Source: Coralloluteibacterium thermophilum
GTDB lineage: Bacteria; Pseudomonadota; Gammaproteobacteria; Xanthomonadales; Xanthomonadaceae
Reading direction: 5' to 3'
Length of the DNA: 64,000 nucleotides
Assembly (NCBI RefSeq): GCF_042654365.1
Contig: NZ_JBHSGG010000040.1
Location: forward strand, 37,449-101,448
The position numbers and the translations under genes were made by a program. Below are positions 1 to 13,733 of the stretch, in pieces. The notes below the pieces were generated by a model. The model worked only from the letters and a program-made list of their open reading frames with translations. It ran no database searches and was not told where the DNA came from. Each line of letters opens with the position of its first letter. Positions within the stretch are counted from its first letter, which is position 1.

Positions 1-265
1 GCGAGGGCGGCAGGGGAGGCGGGGGCGGACGATCGCATGCCGCGGACGCTACGCCCGGCGCCGGGCACGGCACAAGCGCGCAGGCCGCCGGATGGGAGGA
101 TCGGGCAACCATCGCGCAGGATCCAGCAGCCTCGGAGCGGCTGTCCCGGTCGACACGGCGTGTCCGGGGCGAGCGGCACGACACGCCCTCAACGCCGCTG
201 CCGACACAGTGGGCCGCAGCCGCGCCGAGGGTGGGGCCGTCCGCAGAACCGAAAGAGGAGGCCGG

Positions 266-772
266 ATGCAGCCGGAAACGCTTCTGCTCACCGCCCGGGA
301 CTGGGTGCCGAACGCCCCGGACCTGCCGGTCCTGATCTATCGCGGCGTGCTGTCCGGGCGGTCCGTCGAGGCCGCCGCCTCGGCCTTCGAGAGCCGGTTC
401 GCCGCGAACCGCTGGCCGCCGCAGTGGCGCGACGGCATCTACGACCATCACCACTACCACACCCAGGCGCACGAGGCGCTGGGCGTGGCCGGCGGTTCGG
501 CGCGGCTGGTGCTGGGCGGTCCCGGCGGCGAGGACGTGCAGGTCTCGGCGGGCGACGTGCTGGTGCTACCGGCGGGCACGGGACACCGCTGCCTGGAGGC
601 GAGCGACGGCTTCCTCGTCGTCGGCGCCTACCCGCCCGGGCAGACGCCCGACATCTGTCGCGAGGCGCCGACGCCGGAGATGCGCCGCCGCATCGCGACC
701 CTGCCGCGCCCGGACAGCGATCCGGTCGAGGGCGACGACGGTCCCCTGCGCACGCTGTGGGGCGCGGCCTGA
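266..772 (+). CDS. Cupin-fold protein, YjlB-like
   Basis: Encodes 168 residues of a single cupin barrel of the YjlB-like family. The metal-binding cupin signature is visible as HHHYHTQAHEALGVA followed by the G-D-V-L-V-L-P-A-G-T-G-H strand, and the C-terminus carries the family's PTPEMRRRIATLP-type segment. The reading frame is open further upstream, but the ATG at 266 is preceded by a GAGGAG ribosome site six bases away and is where family similarity starts. The biochemical role of this family is not established; a small-molecule binding or dioxygenase-like role is only a guess. The 265 bases upstream hold no gene I can support. Confidence 0.85.
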   Translation: MQPETLLLTARDWVPNAPDLPVLIYRGVLSGRSVEAAASAFESRFAANRWPPQWRDGIYDHHHYHTQAHEALGVAGGSARLVLGGPGGEDVQVSAGDVLVLPAGTGHRCLEASDGFLVVGAYPPGQTPDICREAPTPEMRRRIATLPRPDSDPVEGDDGPLRTLWGAA

Positions 773-905
773 AGCGCAGGCCGCGGCGCCGGCTCGCCTT
801 GATCGAACGCAAGGCGCGCGCCCGCCCCGCGCGCGCATCATCCGGACGAGGCGGGGATGCGCCCCGATGCGCAGGCCACGCCTCCTCACCAGGACAGGAG
901 CCAGC

Positions 906-3611
<2,706 letters not shown>

Positions 3612-3673
3612 CCGCCTGCCGGCCTGCGGGGCGGGGCCGTATCATTGCCGCCCGCCCACCAGGCTCCGCCGCC

Positions 3674-4195
3674 GTGCCCCCGACGCCCCTCCCGCGCCCG
3701 CTGCCCGCGGCCGCGCCCGCCGATGCCGAGACGGACGCGCGCTGGATGCGCCGCGCCCTGGCGCTGGGCGAGCGCGCGCAGCGCGAGGACGACGAGGTGC
3801 CGGTCGGCGCGGTGGTGGTCGACGCCGAGGGCCGCCTCGTCGGCGAGGGCTGGAACCGCAACATCACCGAGCACGACCCGACCGCGCACGCCGAGATCGT
3901 CGCCATGCGGCAGGCCGGCATGCGGCTCGGCAACCATCGCCTGGTCGGCTGCACGCTCTACGTCACGCTGGAACCCTGCACCATGTGCGCCATGGCGATG
4001 ATCCACGCGCGCGTGGCCCGCGTCGTCTACGGCGCGACCGATCCCAAGACCGGCGCCGCCGGCAGCGTGTTCGACGTGCTCGGCGATCCGCGCCACAACC
4101 ACCGGCTGGCGGTGCAGGGCGGCGTGCTGGGCGAGGAGGCCGCGGCACGGCTCACCGCCTACTTCCGCGCCAAGCGCGCCGCGCGTCGCGGCTAA
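3674..4195 (+). CDS. tadA: tRNA-specific adenosine deaminase
   Basis: TadA deaminates the wobble adenosine-34 of tRNA-Arg(ACG) to inosine in the cytoplasm. The 174-residue product has the cytidine-deaminase-fold zinc site: His72 and Glu74 in the HAE motif, and Cys102 and Cys105 in PCTMC. The GTG at 3674 is chosen because the conserved WMRRALALGERA helix begins just after the next in-frame ATG (3746), which would leave almost no N-terminus. It follows the ATPase by 62 bases on the same strand and converges on the DUF2721 gene. Confidence 0.93.
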   Translation: MPPTPLPRPLPAAAPADAETDARWMRRALALGERAQREDDEVPVGAVVVDAEGRLVGEGWNRNITEHDPTAHAEIVAMRQAGMRLGNHRLVGCTLYVTLEPCTMCAMAMIHARVARVVYGATDPKTGAAGSVFDVLGDPRHNHRLAVQGGVLGEEAAARLTAYFRAKRAARRG

Positions 4196-4215
4196 GTCGC
4201 TGCGGCGCTCTGCAT

Positions 4216-4240
4216 CGTAGGAGCGGCTTCAGCCGCGACC
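4216..4240 (+). repeat. REP-like palindromic repeat
   Basis: A copy of the short repeat GGAGCGGCTTCAGCCGCGAC sits between two convergent genes. The core is an imperfect palindrome (GCGGCTTCAGCCGC) that would fold into a hairpin. Related copies lie at 37628-37649, 37728-37753, 50552-50573 and 50601-50623. Repeats of this form are scattered through many Xanthomonadales genomes and are thought to be mobilised by RAYT transposases; none is encoded here. Confidence 0.8.
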
Positions 4241-4261
4241 GAAGCCCGCACCCGCCACGCT

Positions 4262-4765
4262 CTAGTCGGGGCGCCTGTCGCCGCCGTCGATGGCCTCCAG
4301 CGTGTCGCGGGAAAGCTCCTCGCGCAGTTCGAGGTCGAGCATCTTCAGGCCCAGCCGGGCCTCGCGGCCCATGCAGACCGAGGCGCCGAACATCAGCAGC
4401 ACGCCGATGATCGCGAAGAACGTCGGCAGGTGCGCCAGGCGGTAGCCGAGGAAGCTGTCCGCGGCGATCGCGAGGCTGGTGCAGACGAAGGCGCTGAGCG
4501 ACCCGTACAGCAGGCGCAGCGCCGAGAGCGCCAGCGTCGAGCGCTTCCTGTGCGTCACGATGCGCGCCTCCATCTGCCGGCGCTGCTCGCCCTGGGGCGT
4601 TTCGCGCAGCTTCGCGAGATCCACCCGCATGCGGTCCACCACCCGCGCCAGCCGCGCGTTGGACGACATCAGCATGGAGCTGGTCGCGGTGAGGAAGAAC
4701 GCCGGCGTGATCATCGAGGAGATGACGGTGTAGTGCGCGGGGTCCATGGAGAAGGGCGTCGGCAT
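4262..4765 (-). CDS. DUF2721 membrane protein
   Basis: A 167-residue integral membrane protein of the DUF2721 family. It shows the family N-terminus (ISSMITPAFFLTATSSMLM) as a first hydrophobic helix, then the conserved basic stretch NARLARVVDRMRVD, a charged central segment, and two further hydrophobic helices (LLYGSLSAFVCTSLAIAA and FFAIIGVLLMFGASVCMG). Function is unknown in the family. The ATG at 4765 is used; a second ATG lies six codons in. It is transcribed divergently from orn, with 60 bases between the two starts. Confidence 0.85.
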   Translation of the reverse strand: MPTPFSMDPAHYTVISSMITPAFFLTATSSMLMSSNARLARVVDRMRVDLAKLRETPQGEQRRQMEARIVTHRKRSTLALSALRLLYGSLSAFVCTSLAIAADSFLGYRLAHLPTFFAIIGVLLMFGASVCMGREARLGLKMLDLELREELSRDTLEAIDGGDRRPD

Positions 4766-4825
4766 GGGCGGGCATGCTGTGGGGCTGCCGGTATGATGCG
4801 CGCTGGGACCCACATCCGCGAGCAC

Positions 4826-5401
4826 ATGAGCAACCCCGTCATCTCGAGCGACAGCCACCTGATCTGGATCGACCTGGAAATGACCGGGCTGGATCCGGAC
4901 ACCGATTCGATCCTCGAGATCGCCACGCTCATCACCGACCGCGAACTCAACATCATCGCCGAGGGCCCCGAACTCGCCATTCGCCATCCGCTGGAACGGC
5001 TGGAGGCCATGGACGAGTGGAACCGCACCCAGCACGGCCGCTCCGGCCTGTGGCAGCGGGTGCTGGAGTCGGGCGTGGACATGGTGGAGGCGGAGACGCG
5101 GACGCTGGACTTCCTCGCGCAGTGGGTGCCCGAGCGCAAGTCGCCGATGTGCGGCAACTCGATCTGCCAGGACCGCCGCTTCCTCTACCGGCTGATGCCG
5201 CGGGTGGAGCGCTGGTTCCACTACCGCAACCTCGACGTCTCCACGATCAAGGAGCTGGCGCGGCGCTGGGCGCCGGACATCGCCAAGGGCTACTCGAAGG
5301 AGTCCGCGCACACGGCCCTGTCCGACATCCGCGACTCGGTCGCGGAACTTCGCCACTACCGCCCGTTCATGGGCCGGCTCGGCGGGCTTCCGGGGGCCTG
5401 A
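4826..5401 (+). CDS. orn: Oligoribonuclease
   Basis: Orn is the DEDDh 3'-5' exonuclease that degrades nanoRNAs and the pGpG left by c-di-GMP breakdown. The 191-residue protein carries the ExoI motif IDLEMTGLD (Asp16, Glu18), the conserved NSICQDRRF segment and the ExoIII motif HTALSDIRDSV with its catalytic His and Asp. Length is typical of the family (about 180-200). Start is ATG 4826. The first 50 bases upstream are shared with the divergent DUF2721 gene's promoter region. Confidence 0.95.
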   Translation: MSNPVISSDSHLIWIDLEMTGLDPDTDSILEIATLITDRELNIIAEGPELAIRHPLERLEAMDEWNRTQHGRSGLWQRVLESGVDMVEAETRTLDFLAQWVPERKSPMCGNSICQDRRFLYRLMPRVERWFHYRNLDVSTIKELARRWAPDIAKGYSKESAHTALSDIRDSVAELRHYRPFMGRLGGLPGA

Positions 5402-5476
5402 CCCGCGCGGAAGGGCGGCCGCGGCCGCGCGCCGCCTGTCCGCAGGAGCGCCCTCGGCCGCGGCCGGCGACCGGCC

Positions 5477-6373
5477 TCACTCGCCTCCGGGCAGCGGCGC
5501 CTGCGGCCCGCGCTGCTGCGCGATCCGCTCCACGACCGGCTGCGCATCGCCGTTGTGCAGGTAGAGGTGCATGTCGCGCTGCGGGAAGGGAATGCTGACG
5601 CCGGCGCGGTCGAAGCCGAGCTTGATGCGCTCGGTCAGGTCGCACCTCACCGCGAACCAGTCCGCCTTGGCCACGAAGCAGCGGATGCCCAGGTTGACGC
5701 TGTTGTCGCCGAGCGCGTAGACCAGCACGTCCGGCGGCGGCGTGTCGAGCACGCGCGGGTCGCTGGTCATGGCCTCCAGCGCGACGCGCTTGGCCGTGGC
5801 GATGTCGTCGCCGTAGCCGATCCCGATCACCAGCTCGACGCGCCGCGTCGGCTGCGCCGTCAGGTTGACGATGGGCTGGGCGGTGATGAGGTTGTTGGGG
5901 ATGGTGAAGCTCTGGTTGTCCGGCCCCGACAGCACGGTCTGGAAGATGCGGACCTGCTGCACCGTCCCGGTCTGGCCGGCCACGGTCACCACGTCGCCGG
6001 CGCGGAAGGGGCGCAGGGTCACCAGCATGACGCCCGCGGCGATGTTGGACAGCGAGTCCTTGAGCGCCAGACCGATCGCCAGGCCGGCCGCGCCGAGCAC
6101 GGCGACCAGGGACGTCATCGGCACGTTGATCGCGGTCAGCGCGGTGGCGATCACGAGCACCACGCCCACCACGTAGACCACGTTGCGGAGGAAGGCGGTC
6201 AGCATGCCGTCCACGCCCGCGCGGTCGAGCACGCGCGGCAGCATGCGGTGCGCGAGCAGGCGCGCCACCCACATGCCGACCAGCAGGATGAGCAGGGCCG
6301 CGATGAGGTGCAGGCCGAAGTCGAGCAGGCGGTCTTCCCAGTCGGAGGGCAGGGCGCCGAGGAAGGCGTTCAT
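5477..6373 (-). CDS. Small-conductance mechanosensitive channel, MscS family
   Basis: A 298-residue MscS-type channel that would open on hypo-osmotic membrane tension. Three N-terminal hydrophobic helices precede the glycine/alanine-rich pore helix (LVAVLGAAGLAIGLALKDSLSNIAAG), followed by the beta domain with the GDVVTVAGQTGTV motif and the alpha/beta C-terminal domain with IPNNLI. The length matches E. coli MscS (286). The start at 6373 has an AGGAG site nine bases away. It lies 87 bases downstream of ppsA on the same strand, but the terminator between them suggests separate transcription. Confidence 0.92.
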   Translation of the reverse strand: MNAFLGALPSDWEDRLLDFGLHLIAALLILLVGMWVARLLAHRMLPRVLDRAGVDGMLTAFLRNVVYVVGVVLVIATALTAINVPMTSLVAVLGAAGLAIGLALKDSLSNIAAGVMLVTLRPFRAGDVVTVAGQTGTVQQVRIFQTVLSGPDNQSFTIPNNLITAQPIVNLTAQPTRRVELVIGIGYGDDIATAKRVALEAMTSDPRVLDTPPPDVLVYALGDNSVNLGIRCFVAKADWFAVRCDLTERIKLGFDRAGVSIPFPQRDMHLYLHNGDAQPVVERIAQQRGPQAPLPGGE

Positions 6374-6404
6374 GGCGTGGCTCCTGGTGGTGGTGTGGAA
6401 ACGA

Positions 6405-6434
6405 CGACGCCCCGCCGGGCAGGGCGGGGCGTCG
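6405..6434 (-). terminator. Intrinsic terminator of ppsA
   Basis: A perfect 12-bp inverted repeat (CGACGCCCCGCC at 6405-6416 and its complement at 6423-6434) with a six-base loop lies 27 bases beyond the ppsA stop codon. On the minus strand it is followed by a short T-rich tract (GTCGTTTCC). It separates ppsA from mscS. Confidence 0.75.
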
Positions 6435-6460
6435 GAAGTCGGGCCCGGCGGCGCGTCGCC

Positions 6461-8851
<2,391 letters not shown>

Positions 8852-9032
8852 AAGACGCTCCTGATAAGGGGTCGGAAGAGAGGGGCGCGACCGGCGCGAA
8901 GCGCCTTGGCCGCGTATGATGCGGGTCGCCTTCACGGCATACAAGCTTGATCCGGCGCGCTTTTTGTAGTGTCGCGCAGGCGCGGGTCAATGCCCCGTGA
9001 GAGTTTTCACCCTTCCTTGCTTTCCCCTCGCC

Positions 9033-9854
9033 ATGACCCAGCCACGCCCCGTCTTCTACGTCTCGGACGGCACCGGAATCACCGCCGAGACGATCGGGCA
9101 CAGCATGCTCACGCAGTTCGGCGACATGCCGTTCGACACCCACCGGATCGCCTTCGTGGACTCGGTCGGGCGCGCGCAGCAGGCCGCCGATCGCATCCGC
9201 GAGGCGGGCGAGCGCGCGGGGCTGCGGCCCATCGTGATCAACACTGTGCTCGACGGGAACCTGAGCGCGGTGCTCGCCGGCAGCGGCGCGCTCATCCTCG
9301 ACGTGTTCGCGCCCTTCATCGCGCCGCTGGAGCAGGAACTGGGCGTGGCCTCGCAGCCGCGCGTGGGGCGTGCGCACGGCCTGGTCGACTTCGCCGCGTA
9401 CGAGCGCCGCATCGAGGCGACCAACTACGCGCTGAGCCACGACGACGGCATGGACGTGAACTACGACGAGGCGGACCTCATCCTCGTCGGCGTGTCGCGC
9501 TCGGGAAAGACGCCGACCTGCCTCTACATGGCGCTGCACTACGGCGTGGCGGCGGCGAACTACCCGCTGACCGAGGAGGACCTGGAGGGCGCCGAGCTGC
9601 CGAAGCGCCTGCGCCCGCACCGCCGCAAGCTGTTCGGCCTGACCATCGATCCGGTGCGGCTGGCGCAGATCCGCCAGCAGCGCAGGCCGGGCAGCCGCTA
9701 TGCGGAACCCGACCAGTGCCGGCGCGAGGTGGCGGCGGCTGAACTGCTGTTCCGCAACGCGGGCTTGTCCAGCCTCAATACGACCCATACATCGATCGAG
9801 GAGATCGCGAGCAAGGTGCTCTCGACCCTGGGGATCCACCGACACCTGTTCTGA
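9033..9854 (+). CDS. ppsR: PEP synthase regulatory kinase/pyrophosphorylase
   Basis: PpsR (DUF299 family) inactivates PpsA by ADP-dependent threonine phosphorylation and reactivates it by phosphorolysis. The 273-residue protein contains the family P-loop GVSRSGKT at residues 153-160 and the N-terminal FYVSDGTGITAETIG motif. Its head-to-head placement with ppsA is the usual arrangement. ATG 9033 is used because it begins right before the conserved N-terminus; a GTG 12 codons upstream is also in frame. Confidence 0.95.
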   Translation: MTQPRPVFYVSDGTGITAETIGHSMLTQFGDMPFDTHRIAFVDSVGRAQQAADRIREAGERAGLRPIVINTVLDGNLSAVLAGSGALILDVFAPFIAPLEQELGVASQPRVGRAHGLVDFAAYERRIEATNYALSHDDGMDVNYDEADLILVGVSRSGKTPTCLYMALHYGVAAANYPLTEEDLEGAELPKRLRPHRRKLFGLTIDPVRLAQIRQQRRPGSRYAEPDQCRREVAAAELLFRNAGLSSLNTTHTSIEEIASKVLSTLGIHRHLF

Positions 9855-9992
9855 GCGGGCGCCAGCGCCGCCGGTCCGTGGCGGCGGCCAGGGCGTCCAT
9901 GGACGAGGACGGATCGCGCGGCGCCGGAGCGGGCCGCGCCCGCCAGCATACGCGCGTTGCGCCCCTCGTCCAGCCATGCCTAGCATCCGCCC

Positions 9993-10481
9993 ATGTTGAT
10001 CGCCGAAAAGACCAGGCTTCCCTCGCGCGTCGGCCGCTTCGCGTGGCTGATGGGCCTGTACGCCGAGAACCACCAGCGGCTGACGCGCATGTTCGCGCCC
10101 GTCGCGCTCGCGCCGGGCGCCTACGTCTCGCGGGTGGGCGACGGTCTCGACCTGCGCCTGGAGGTGCTCGAGCGGCATCCCTACACGCTGGAGATGCGCC
10201 TGAGCTATGCCATGCCCGACCCGGTGACCGGCGCGCCGGATCCCTCCGCGCACGTGCGGCACTACCTCGACGCGCGGCAGACCGAGGCGACCCACTGCTA
10301 CGTCGGCAGGCGCTGGCAGGACGTGATCGGCCTCGATGCGCCGTCCAGGGTGGTCTTCGACCACCGCCTGCGCATGAACACCTTCCTCGGCAAGTGGCTG
10401 CAGTACCTGGCCGAGCAGGGCCACGGCGCCTATACCCTGCGCTCGGCCGAGCCGGCCGACCCGCTGCTCGCCGCGGTCTGA
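9993..10481 (+). CDS. DUF1249 family protein (YqiB-like)
   Basis: A 162-residue cytoplasmic protein matching the DUF1249 family (E. coli YqiB). Recognisable landmarks are the N-terminal LMGLYAENHQRLTRMF, the strand DLRLEVLERHPYTLEMRL and the segment VRHYLDARQTEATHCY. No catalytic motif is visible and the family has no settled function. The gene is preceded by 138 bases without a clear promoter. Confidence 0.85.
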   Translation: MLIAEKTRLPSRVGRFAWLMGLYAENHQRLTRMFAPVALAPGAYVSRVGDGLDLRLEVLERHPYTLEMRLSYAMPDPVTGAPDPSAHVRHYLDARQTEATHCYVGRRWQDVIGLDAPSRVVFDHRLRMNTFLGKWLQYLAEQGHGAYTLRSAEPADPLLAAV

Positions 10482-10514
10482 GGGGCGCGATCCGGGCGGG
10501 ATCCCGCGGGCGGC

Positions 10515-10556
10515 TTGATCGTGATCAAGGCGCGCCGCCGCGCGCCGACGTGTACT
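10515..10556 (+). promoter_or_regulatory. FNR/Anr-box promoter of the cytochrome c peroxidase gene
   Basis: The sequence TTGAT-CGTG-ATCAA at 10515-10528 is a perfect FNR/Anr half-site palindrome. If a start point lies at about 10563, the box is centred at -41.5 and TGTACT (10551-10556) falls at the -10 position, the geometry of class II FNR-activated promoters. The peroxidase ATG follows at 10585. Low-oxygen activation of the downstream gene is therefore predicted. Confidence 0.75.
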
Positions 10557-10584
10557 GGGGCGGTCCATCCAACTGGAGCGCCCG

Positions 10585-11637
10585 ATGTCACCGAGCCGCA
10601 TCGCTTCCGCCCTGCTGCTGGCGCTGTGCCCGCTGGTCGGCCACGCCGACGACACGCTGCACGCCACCGCGACCACGCTGTTCAAGCCCATTCCCGAGCG
10701 CGGCGAGGACGCCCTCGCGCGCACGGTGACCCCGGCGGAGATCGAGCTGGGGCACATGCTGTTCTTCGAGCCGCGCCTGTCCCGCAGCCACGTCATCAGC
10801 TGCAACACCTGCCACAACGTCGGCACCGGCGGCGCCGACAACGTGCCCGCGTCCATCGGCCATGGCTGGCAGCGCGGCCCGCGCAACTCGCCGACGGTGT
10901 TCAACGCGGTGCTCAACATCGCCCAGTTCTGGGACGGCCGCGCGCAGGACCTCATGGAGCAGGCCAAGGGGCCCATCGCCGCCTCGGTCGAGATGAACAA
11001 CACGCCCGAGCGCGTGGTCGCGACGCTGCGCAGCATGCCGGCCTACGTCGAGGCCTTCGCCGCGGCCTATCCGGACGATCCCGATCCCGTGAGCTTCGAC
11101 AACGTCGCGCGTGCGCTCGAAGCCTTCGAGGCGACGCTGGTGACGCCGAACGCGCCCTTCGACCGCTACCTCGCCGGCGAGACCGACGCGCTCGACGCGC
11201 GCGAGCGCGAGGGCCTGCGCCTGTTCGTCGATGCCGGCTGCGCCGCCTGCCACAACGGCGTCAACCTCGGCGGCATGGCCTATTTCCCGTTCGGCGTCGT
11301 GCAGCGTCCGGGGGCGGAGGTGCTGCCTGAGGGCGACAAGGGCCGCTTCGTGGTGACCCAGACCGCGAGCGACGAGTACGTGTTCCGCGCCGCGCCGCTG
11401 CGCAACGTCGCGCTGACCGCGCCGTACTTCCACAGCGGCGAGGTCTGGGAGCTCGAGGAGGCCGTCGCCATCATGGGCAGCAGCCAGCTCGGTCGCGAAC
11501 TCGACGCCGGCGAAGTGGGCGCCATCGCAGCCTTCCTTCGTACGCTGACGGGCGAGCAGCCGCGCATCGAACATCCGCTGCTGCCGCCCAGCACCGCCGC
11601 GACGCCGCGTCCCGACCACGGCGTCGCCGAACACTAG
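10585..11637 (+). CDS. Di-haem cytochrome c peroxidase (CCP/MauG family)
   Basis: A 350-residue periplasmic peroxidase that would reduce hydrogen peroxide using electrons from c-type cytochromes. A signal peptide (residues 1-21, ending GHA) is followed by two haem-c motifs, CNTCH at 73-77 and CAACH at 219-223, the spacing expected for bacterial CCPs. The RNSPTVFNAVLN and PLRNVALTAPYFHSG motifs are typical. The promoter has a perfect FNR/Anr box, consistent with Anr control of ccp genes in other gammaproteobacteria. A strong terminator follows. Confidence 0.95.
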   Translation: MSPSRIASALLLALCPLVGHADDTLHATATTLFKPIPERGEDALARTVTPAEIELGHMLFFEPRLSRSHVISCNTCHNVGTGGADNVPASIGHGWQRGPRNSPTVFNAVLNIAQFWDGRAQDLMEQAKGPIAASVEMNNTPERVVATLRSMPAYVEAFAAAYPDDPDPVSFDNVARALEAFEATLVTPNAPFDRYLAGETDALDAREREGLRLFVDAGCAACHNGVNLGGMAYFPFGVVQRPGAEVLPEGDKGRFVVTQTASDEYVFRAAPLRNVALTAPYFHSGEVWELEEAVAIMGSSQLGRELDAGEVGAIAAFLRTLTGEQPRIEHPLLPPSTAATPRPDHGVAEH

Positions 11638-11648
11638 GGGAGGGGAAG

Positions 11649-11682
11649 GGGCGCACCGGGGGGAGTCCGGTGCGCCCGTTTT
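11649..11682 (+). terminator. Intrinsic terminator after the peroxidase gene
   Basis: An 11-bp perfect stem (GGGCGCACCGG at 11649-11659 with 11667-11677) and a seven-base loop are followed by GTTTT. It lies 11 bases beyond the stop codon. Confidence 0.85.
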
Positions 11683-11706
11683 CCGGTTGCGGAACGCAGA
11701 AACGAG

Positions 11707-11730
11707 AAGACCCGCCGGAGCGGGTCTTTT
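11707..11730. terminator. Bidirectional terminator between peroxidase and tRNA genes
   Basis: A nine-base stem (AAGACCCGC at 11707-11715 with 11720-11728) and CGGA loop, with T-rich tracts on both sides. It can end the leftward tRNA transcript and act as a second stop for rightward transcription. Confidence 0.75.
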
Positions 11731-11742
11731 CGTTCTTCTGGA

Positions 11743-11818
11743 TGGCGTCCCCACGGGGATTCGAACCCCGGTCGCAACCGTGAAAGGGTTGTGTCCTAGG
11801 CCTCTAGACGATGGGGAC
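11743..11818 (-). tRNA. tRNA-Glu (anticodon TTC)
   Basis: A 76-nt cloverleaf ending in an encoded CCA. The acceptor stem pairs GTCCCCA with TGGGGAC, the T-loop reads GTTCGAATC, and the anticodon loop CTTTCAC gives TTC. It lies 22 bases beyond tRNA-Ala on the same strand and probably shares its transcript. Confidence 0.97.
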
Positions 11819-11840
11819 TTGAGACATCCAGCTTTTTGAG

Positions 11841-11916
<76 letters not shown>

Positions 11917-11985
11917 ACGTGCTGGAAAGACGAATAGCTTACCGGGCGGTGCCGGAAGTCGTCAACGGGTTCGGGCGTTCTTTCT

Positions 11986-12483
11986 TCACTTTTCTTCGTT
12001 GCCCTCGCCATGGCGGGCGAACACGGTGGCGCTGCCGTCGTCGGCGACGAGCAGGGTCGCGTAGGGCTCGACGCGGCCGTCGACGGTCTCCATGCCCGGC
12101 GAACCCAGCGGCATGCCCGGCACGGCGATGCCGCGCGCCTGCGGGCGCTCGGCCAGCAGGCGGTGGATGTCGCCCACCGGCACGTGGCCCTCGACCACGT
12201 AGCCGTCGATCTCGGCGGTGTGGCAGGACGCCATCGACATGGGCATGCCGAGCGCCTGCTTTTTGACCGCGCCGAGTTCGTGGGTGTCGCGCACCCGCAC
12301 CTCGAAGCCCGCGGCCTCGAGGTACTCGATCCACTTGCCGCAGCAGCCGCAGGCGGGCGACTTGTGGACCGTGACGGGCGGCAGTCCGGCGCGGGCTTCG
12401 GCGGCGGCGGCGGGGCCGCCGGCGAGCGCCGGGGCCACCGCGCAGGCGGCCACCGCGAGGGCGAGGGCGAAGAAGCGGGACAT
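11986..12483 (-). CDS. copG: DUF411 periplasmic copper-binding protein (CopG-type)
   Basis: A 165-residue exported protein of the DUF411 family. The signal peptide (about residues 1-28, alanine-rich) is followed by HKSPACGCCGKW, whose CxCC motif is the copper-cluster-binding signature of CopG-type proteins, and by a conserved MSMASCHTAEIDGYVVEGHVP region with Met, Cys and His ligands. CopG-like proteins act in periplasmic copper oxidation-state handling and detoxification. It is the last gene of the leftward copper block, 44 bases after copB. The role is inferred from family and context. Confidence 0.85.
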   Translation of the reverse strand: MSRFFALALAVAACAVAPALAGGPAAAAEARAGLPPVTVHKSPACGCCGKWIEYLEAAGFEVRVRDTHELGAVKKQALGMPMSMASCHTAEIDGYVVEGHVPVGDIHRLLAERPQARGIAVPGMPLGSPGMETVDGRVEPYATLLVADDGSATVFARHGEGNEEK

Positions 12484-12527
12484 GGGTTGTTCCTCGTTGA
12501 ACAGGGGGCGCGTGGACGCCAAGGATG

Positions 12528-13733
12528 TCAGAACCAGACGCGAAGGCCTGCGACCAGGCGTGCATCGCTGTGTCCGCGGCCGGCGTCGCGCGCGAAGTCG
12601 GCGGTGCGGCCGAAGCTGCGTTCCCATTCGATGCCGAGGTAGGGCGCGAACTCGCGGCGGATCTCGTAGCGCAGGCGCAGCCCGGCCTGGGCCGACGACA
12701 ACCCCGAGCCGATGCCCTGCGCCGCGTCGCTGCGGCCGTTGAGTTCGAGGCCGAGGCTCGGCTGCAGGACGAGGTCCTGGGTGAACAGGAGTTCGTACTC
12801 GACCTCCACCTCGGCCGAGACGTGGCCGCCTTCCTCGACGAAGGCGGTCGCCTCGATCTCGAAGAAGTAGGGCGCCAGCCCGATCACGCCGAGGGCGGCC
12901 GCGCTGCGCGAGGGGCCCGGTCGGGAACGATGGCGGACGCCGGCGACCATGTCCCACCACGGCGAGACCGGCCTGCCCCACAGCGCCTGCAGTTCGGCGT
13001 GCTCTGTCCGGCCGCCGCTGCGGGCGCCGTGGCTGCGCAGCCACAGGCGGCCGTCGTCGCGACCGAGCCAGGCCTTCGCGCTCCAGGCGAGGGTGGCGTC
13101 CGGCTCGGTGTTCTGCCACTCCAGGCGGTCGAACCGCACGTGGACGTTGAAGGGGTTGTCGTCCATGTGGCCGTGCTGGCCGCCGTGGGCCATGTCGTGC
13201 GGGCCGAGGTCGGGGAAGGCGGCAGCACGATCGGCATCCGTGATCGGCGGCAGGTTCGGCCCTGCCTGCGCGGCGTTCGCCTGCGGGTGGTGCGCGTGGT
13301 GGTGGTCGTGATGGCCGTGGTGGTGTTGCGCGGATGCCGCGGGTGCGCGAGACGGCTGTGCCTGCGCCGGCGCGTGTCCGGTGTGCCCCACATGGCTGGC
13401 ATGGGGGGCGTGTGCGGCGTCATTCTCGCCGCCGGTGGACGGCGGTGCGTCGTCGGCGTGCCCGTGGTGTGCGTGGTGTCCGTGCGCGCGGTGGTGCGCG
13501 TGGGCGTCGTGGCTTTCGGGATGTGCGGAGGCGCCGTGGCGATGGGCGGCGTGTGCGGCGTCCGTGGCCGCCTGCGGCCGTGCTTCCGCGGCAGGGCCGG
13601 CCAGCGCGACGAGCAGCGCAGCGGCGAGCAGGGCGGGATGCGGATGCCGCAGACGCGCGGCCGGGGTTCGGATCCCCGTGGGGACGCCGCCCCCGGTCCG
13701 TGCCTGGTGGGCAAGTGCGACGAGCGCGTTCAT
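12528..13733 (-). CDS. copB: Copper resistance outer-membrane protein CopB
   Basis: A 401-residue CopB-type protein. An N-terminal signal region is followed by a very His-rich, low-complexity stretch (about residues 60-160) that could sequester copper, then a conserved C-terminal outer-membrane beta-barrel domain starting near MDDNPFNVHVRFDRLEW and ending in the aromatic terminus GLRVWF expected for outer-membrane insertion. The start codon overlaps the copA stop as ATGA (13730-13733), so the two are translationally coupled. The His-rich region produces long spurious open frames on the other strand. Confidence 0.93.
   Translation of the reverse strand: MNALVALAHQARTGGGVPTGIRTPAARLRHPHPALLAAALLVALAGPAAEARPQAATDAAHAAHRHGASAHPESHDAHAHHRAHGHHAHHGHADDAPPSTGGENDAAHAPHASHVGHTGHAPAQAQPSRAPAASAQHHHGHHDHHHAHHPQANAAQAGPNLPPITDADRAAAFPDLGPHDMAHGGQHGHMDDNPFNVHVRFDRLEWQNTEPDATLAWSAKAWLGRDDGRLWLRSHGARSGGRTEHAELQALWGRPVSPWWDMVAGVRHRSRPGPSRSAAALGVIGLAPYFFEIEATAFVEEGGHVSAEVEVEYELLFTQDLVLQPSLGLELNGRSDAAQGIGSGLSSAQAGLRLRYEIRREFAPYLGIEWERSFGRTADFARDAGRGHSDARLVAGLRVWF

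Noticed and set aside
799..812. TTGAT-N4-CGCAA resembling half of an FNR/Anr box upstream of the P-type ATPase
   Set aside because: Only one half-site matches; two mismatches in the other half in a GC-rich background.
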